Assembly: GCA_900554945.1 (NCBI GenBank)
Contig: USJN01000057.1
Span: forward strand, 1 to 8,350
Direction: 5' to 3'
Length of the DNA: 8,350 nucleotides
Source of the DNA: an uncultured Coriobacteriaceae bacterium
GTDB lineage: Bacteria; Actinomycetota; Coriobacteriia; Coriobacteriales; Eggerthellaceae
The position numbers and the translations under genes are program-made. Positions 6,916 to 8,350 of this stretch are shown here, piece after piece. The stretch's first letter is position 1, and each line of letters opens with the position of its first letter. The notes under the pieces are model-generated. The model was not told where the DNA came from. It was given only the letters and a program-made list of their open reading frames with translations, and made no database searches.

Positions 6916-6921
6916 ATTGTA
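6916..6921 (-). promoter_or_regulatory. -10 box of elp3; leaderless start
   Basis: The minus strand reads TACAAT followed by GCCGCTT and the ATG at 6908, the same 7-nt spacing as in the patatin gene. There is no Shine-Dalgarno sequence. The box overlaps the upstream in-frame ATG at 6917, which therefore could not be on the transcript. No clear -35 hexamer is seen. Confidence 0.55.
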
Positions 6922-6992
6922 CGCTATGCGGACCTGGCGCGCACTGGCGGATTGCTGGCCTGCTGCGGGCGGCGCGTTGAACCGCGAAGCGA

Positions 6993-6998
6993 TACAAT
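6993..6998 (+). promoter_or_regulatory. -10 box of the Trm9-like methyltransferase gene
   Basis: TACAAT is followed by 7 nt and an ATG at 7006, then by the in-frame coding ATG at 7013. Transcription should start near 7005, giving a leader of about 8 nt without a ribosome-binding site. The 7006 ATG opens a 5-codon frame (MPYGY) that overlaps the true start. No -35 hexamer is evident at the usual distance. Confidence 0.5.
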
Positions 6999-7012
6999 GC
7001 ACGGGATGCCTT

Positions 7013-7957
7013 ATGGATACTGAAACCGCCCGAAAGCTGTGCGACATAACCTCGACCTTCTACCGCGAGAACGCCTCGTCGTTCTCGTCGACCCGTCGCG
7101 CCTCATGGGCGGGTTGGGGGCGCTGCCTCGACGAGATGGGGCTTTGCGCCGGGACGTCGGCGGCGGTAAGCAGCGGGTCGCACCTCGAGGGCTCTCGACA
7201 CGAGGGCGTGGCGCGTCCTGGCAAGTTGGAGCGCGATGCTGGTGAGCGCCCCGAGGATGCGGGGTCTTGCGGCGAGCGTCCGGAAGGCCCTCTTCCCGGA
7301 GATGTCGCCCCCCTCGCCTGGCAGCCTTCCCGCGAGCCGCTTCGTGTGCTCGATGTGGCGTGCGGCAACGGGCGCTTCCTTCGCTTTCTGCAAGAGGCGC
7401 TGCCCAGTGCGGCGATAGCCTACTTCGCGGTGGACGATTGCGAGCAGCTTGCGCGCGATGGGCTCGCGGGCGACGCCGACAACGTTGCCTTCCAGAAGCT
7501 TGATATCGCAAACTCGCTGATAGACGGCTCGATTGAGCGCGCAATCAAAGCGTCGTCTGTCGATATGGCGGTGTGCTTCGGCTTCTTCCACCACGTCCCC
7601 GGTGCCGACTCGCGGGCGACCCTTCTGCGGGCGCTCGTCGATAGCGTGCGCCCCGGCGGGCACGTGGCGGTGTCGCTTTGGCAGTTCGCGAAGAGTCCCG
7701 AGCTTGCAGCAAGGGCGGTAGAAACGACGGTGAAAGCTCGCGTGGAGTATGGGCTGCCCGCGCTCGATGAGGGCGATTACCTGCTTGGATGGCAGAACAG
7801 GCAGCATGCATACCGCTATTGTCACACCTTCTCGGACGAGGAGGTGGCTGACCTCGCTCGCGCCGCCGACCGCCAGGCGAGCCTCGTTGCGCGTTTTGAG
7901 GCGGATGGTCGGACGGGCACCCTGAACAGCTATCTCGTGTTTCGCCGTCGGGCTTAA
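7013..7957 (+). CDS. Class I SAM-dependent methyltransferase, Trm9/ALKBH8-like (possible tRNA cm5U methyltransferase)
   Basis: The 314-residue protein carries SAM motif I LRVLDVACGNGRF (110-122), an acidic end of strand 2 (AVDD, 139-142), VDMAVCFGFFHHVPG (183-197) and a post-motif VRPGGHVAVSLW (212-223). Flanking features point to the Trm9/ALKBH8 group: N-terminal FYRENASSFSSTRRASWAGW (exact Trm9-like FSxTR...W), the W after the last core strand, GW (259-260) and C-terminal YRYCHTFSDEEVADL (267-281), which matches the RYYH-F-x-E-L segment of Trm9. In eukaryotes Trm9, with Trm112, methylates cm5U34 made by the Elp3 pathway. Here it sits head to head with elp3, supporting that role. A roughly 65-residue low-complexity insert (about 42-107) lies between the N-terminal helix and motif I. 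The frame is open back to 6917, but the promoter lies inside that extension, so 7013 is chosen. A generic methyltransferase remains possible. Confidence 0.85.
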   Translation: MDTETARKLCDITSTFYRENASSFSSTRRASWAGWGRCLDEMGLCAGTSAAVSSGSHLEGSRHEGVARPGKLERDAGERPEDAGSCGERPEGPLPGDVAPLAWQPSREPLRVLDVACGNGRFLRFLQEALPSAAIAYFAVDDCEQLARDGLAGDADNVAFQKLDIANSLIDGSIERAIKASSVDMAVCFGFFHHVPGADSRATLLRALVDSVRPGGHVAVSLWQFAKSPELAARAVETTVKARVEYGLPALDEGDYLLGWQNRQHAYRYCHTFSDEEVADLARAADRQASLVARFEADGRTGTLNSYLVFRRRA

Positions 7958-8064
7958 CCGCTATCATGACCTCTGCTCCGCGGCCAATCGCGGACTTGGC
8001 ACCGAGAATGCGGGGTTTCTCGCTTAGCAGCCAAAAGAGGCTTGCGAGCTACAATACCCGCAGT
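7958..8064. other. Convergent intergenic region with two hairpins
   Basis: Between the methyltransferase and the transporter gene lie two perfect 6-bp inverted repeats: TCCGCG/CGCGGA (7977-7994, 6-nt loop) and CGAGAA/TTCTCG (8003-8022, 8-nt loop). Neither is followed by a T run, so they may stop transcription weakly or only protect mRNA ends. A TACAAT (8050-8055) on the plus strand resembles the -10 boxes above but leads into no gene. No convincing coding sequence is present. Confidence 0.45.
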
Positions 8065-8072
8065 TCAGCGGG
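8050..8072 (-). terminator. Possible weak terminator at the end of the transporter gene
   Basis: On the minus strand CCCGC (8072-8068), loop TGAACT that includes the stop codon, and GCGGG (8061-8057) form a 5-bp G/C stem followed by TATTGTA. The stem is short and the T tract is interrupted, so the call is tentative. Confidence 0.3.
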
Positions 8073-8350
8073 CGATTCTTCCACGGTTTCGTTTGACAGG
8101 TTCGCTGGATTCCCAGCTTGTGGTGGCCGCTGGTCCGTCGGCGGCGGACTCCTCGGGAGCGGAGTTGGTTGCGGTGCTACCGCCCTTGTCGCCAAGCTGA
8201 GTTGCCACGACGGAGGCGAAGATGAGCGCGAAGCCTAACGCCATCCTCGGCGTGAGCGCCTCGCCGAAGAATGTTACGCTGAACAGGGCGCAGAACACGC
8301 TTTCAAGCGAGCAGAGCAGGCCCGCCTCGGAAGGGGACACATGTGCCTGC
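8065..8350 (-). CDS. EamA/DMT-family transporter, C-terminal fragment (5' part beyond window)
   Basis: The frame is open from the right edge to the TGA at 8065-8067 and yields 94 residues. It begins QAHVSPSEAGLLCSLESVF, the typical start of the second-last helix of EamA proteins (the S-P-x-x-A-x-L-x-x-SLE-x-VF pattern). FFGEALTPRMALGFALIF follows, leading into the last transmembrane helix, which ends near VVATQLG. EamA/DMT permeases are ten-helix inner-membrane exporters of metabolites or amino acids; the substrate cannot be told from this piece. After the last helix there is a hydrophilic tail of about 42 residues ending KRNRGRIAR, longer than usual for the family. The GTG at 8340 is internal, not the start. 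The gene converges with the methyltransferase. Confidence 0.85.
   Translation of the reverse strand, partial: QAHVSPSEAGLLCSLESVFCALFSVTFFGEALTPRMALGFALIFASVVATQLGDKGGSTATNSAPEESAADGPAATTSWESSEPVKRNRGRIAR

Noticed and set aside
6917..7012. In-frame upstream extension of the Trm9-like protein from 6917
   Set aside because: It would include the TACAAT promoter and the elp3 promoter region. The encoded residues do not match the Trm9 N terminus, which begins after 7013.
7103..7825. Minus-strand open frame of 240 codons opposite the Trm9-like gene
   Set aside because: The sense strand has clear methyltransferase motifs, while the antisense product is low-complexity and Arg-rich with no domain.
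2979..7991. Shared 13-mer CGCGGCCAATCGC near 2979 and near 7979
   Set aside because: In a G+C-rich 8-kb window one shared 13-mer is expected by chance, and the flanks differ; it is not a repeat family or attachment site.
7991..8010. Sequence resembling the Cas9 tracrRNA tail (CTTGGCACCGAG)
   Set aside because: There is only a short chance match, the following hairpin is different, and there is no repeat array or cas gene in the window.
7966..8238. Plus-strand frame of 90 codons in the right-hand convergent region
   Set aside because: Most of it is antisense to the transporter fragment, which has clear EamA motifs, and no homology is recognisable. The TACAAT at 8050 lies inside it, not before it.

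Overview
This is 8.35 kb of high-G+C bacterial chromosome with ordinary housekeeping gene organisation. Three things suggest an actinobacterium, most likely a gut-type Coriobacteriia (Eggerthellaceae or Coriobacteriaceae): strong G/C at codon third positions, several genes whose -10 box sits only 7 nt before the start codon with no Shine-Dalgarno sequence (leaderless transcripts), and a two-helix membrane protein with a Ser/Gly-rich tail. That taxonomic call is inference from style, not from a marker gene. There is no sign of a phage, IS element, CRISPR array, rRNA or tRNA.

Left part (1-1682, minus strand): a nearly complete aminopeptidase C gene (pepC, C1B peptidase) runs off the left edge. 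Upstream of it, in the same direction, lies a small glutaredoxin-like gene with its own -10 box and a good intrinsic terminator, so the two look like separate transcription units. Middle part (1907-4810, plus strand): an unrecognised membrane protein with a long Ser/Gly/Gln-rich tail, then a patatin-like lipase with a consensus TATAAT and apparently leaderless start, followed 24 nt later by a SpoU/TrmH-family RNA 2'-O-methyltransferase, probably co-transcribed with it.

Right part (4947-8350): a large elp3 gene (radical SAM plus GNAT, tRNA wobble-uridine modification) on the minus strand converges on the SpoU gene. It is divergently arranged, across about 100 bp, from a plus-strand class I methyltransferase that carries the features of the Trm9/ALKBH8 tRNA methyltransferase family. 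The window ends with the C-terminal part of an EamA/DMT-type transporter on the minus strand, convergent with the methyltransferase.

The most interesting reading is the elp3/Trm9-like pair. In eukaryotes Elp3 starts formation of cm5U at tRNA position 34 and Trm9 (with Trm112) methylates cm5U to mcm5U. Two adjacent, divergently transcribed bacterial genes resembling these enzymes suggest a compact bacterial route to mcm5U-type wobble modification. Both proteins also contain roughly 65-residue low-complexity insertions inside otherwise conserved folds.
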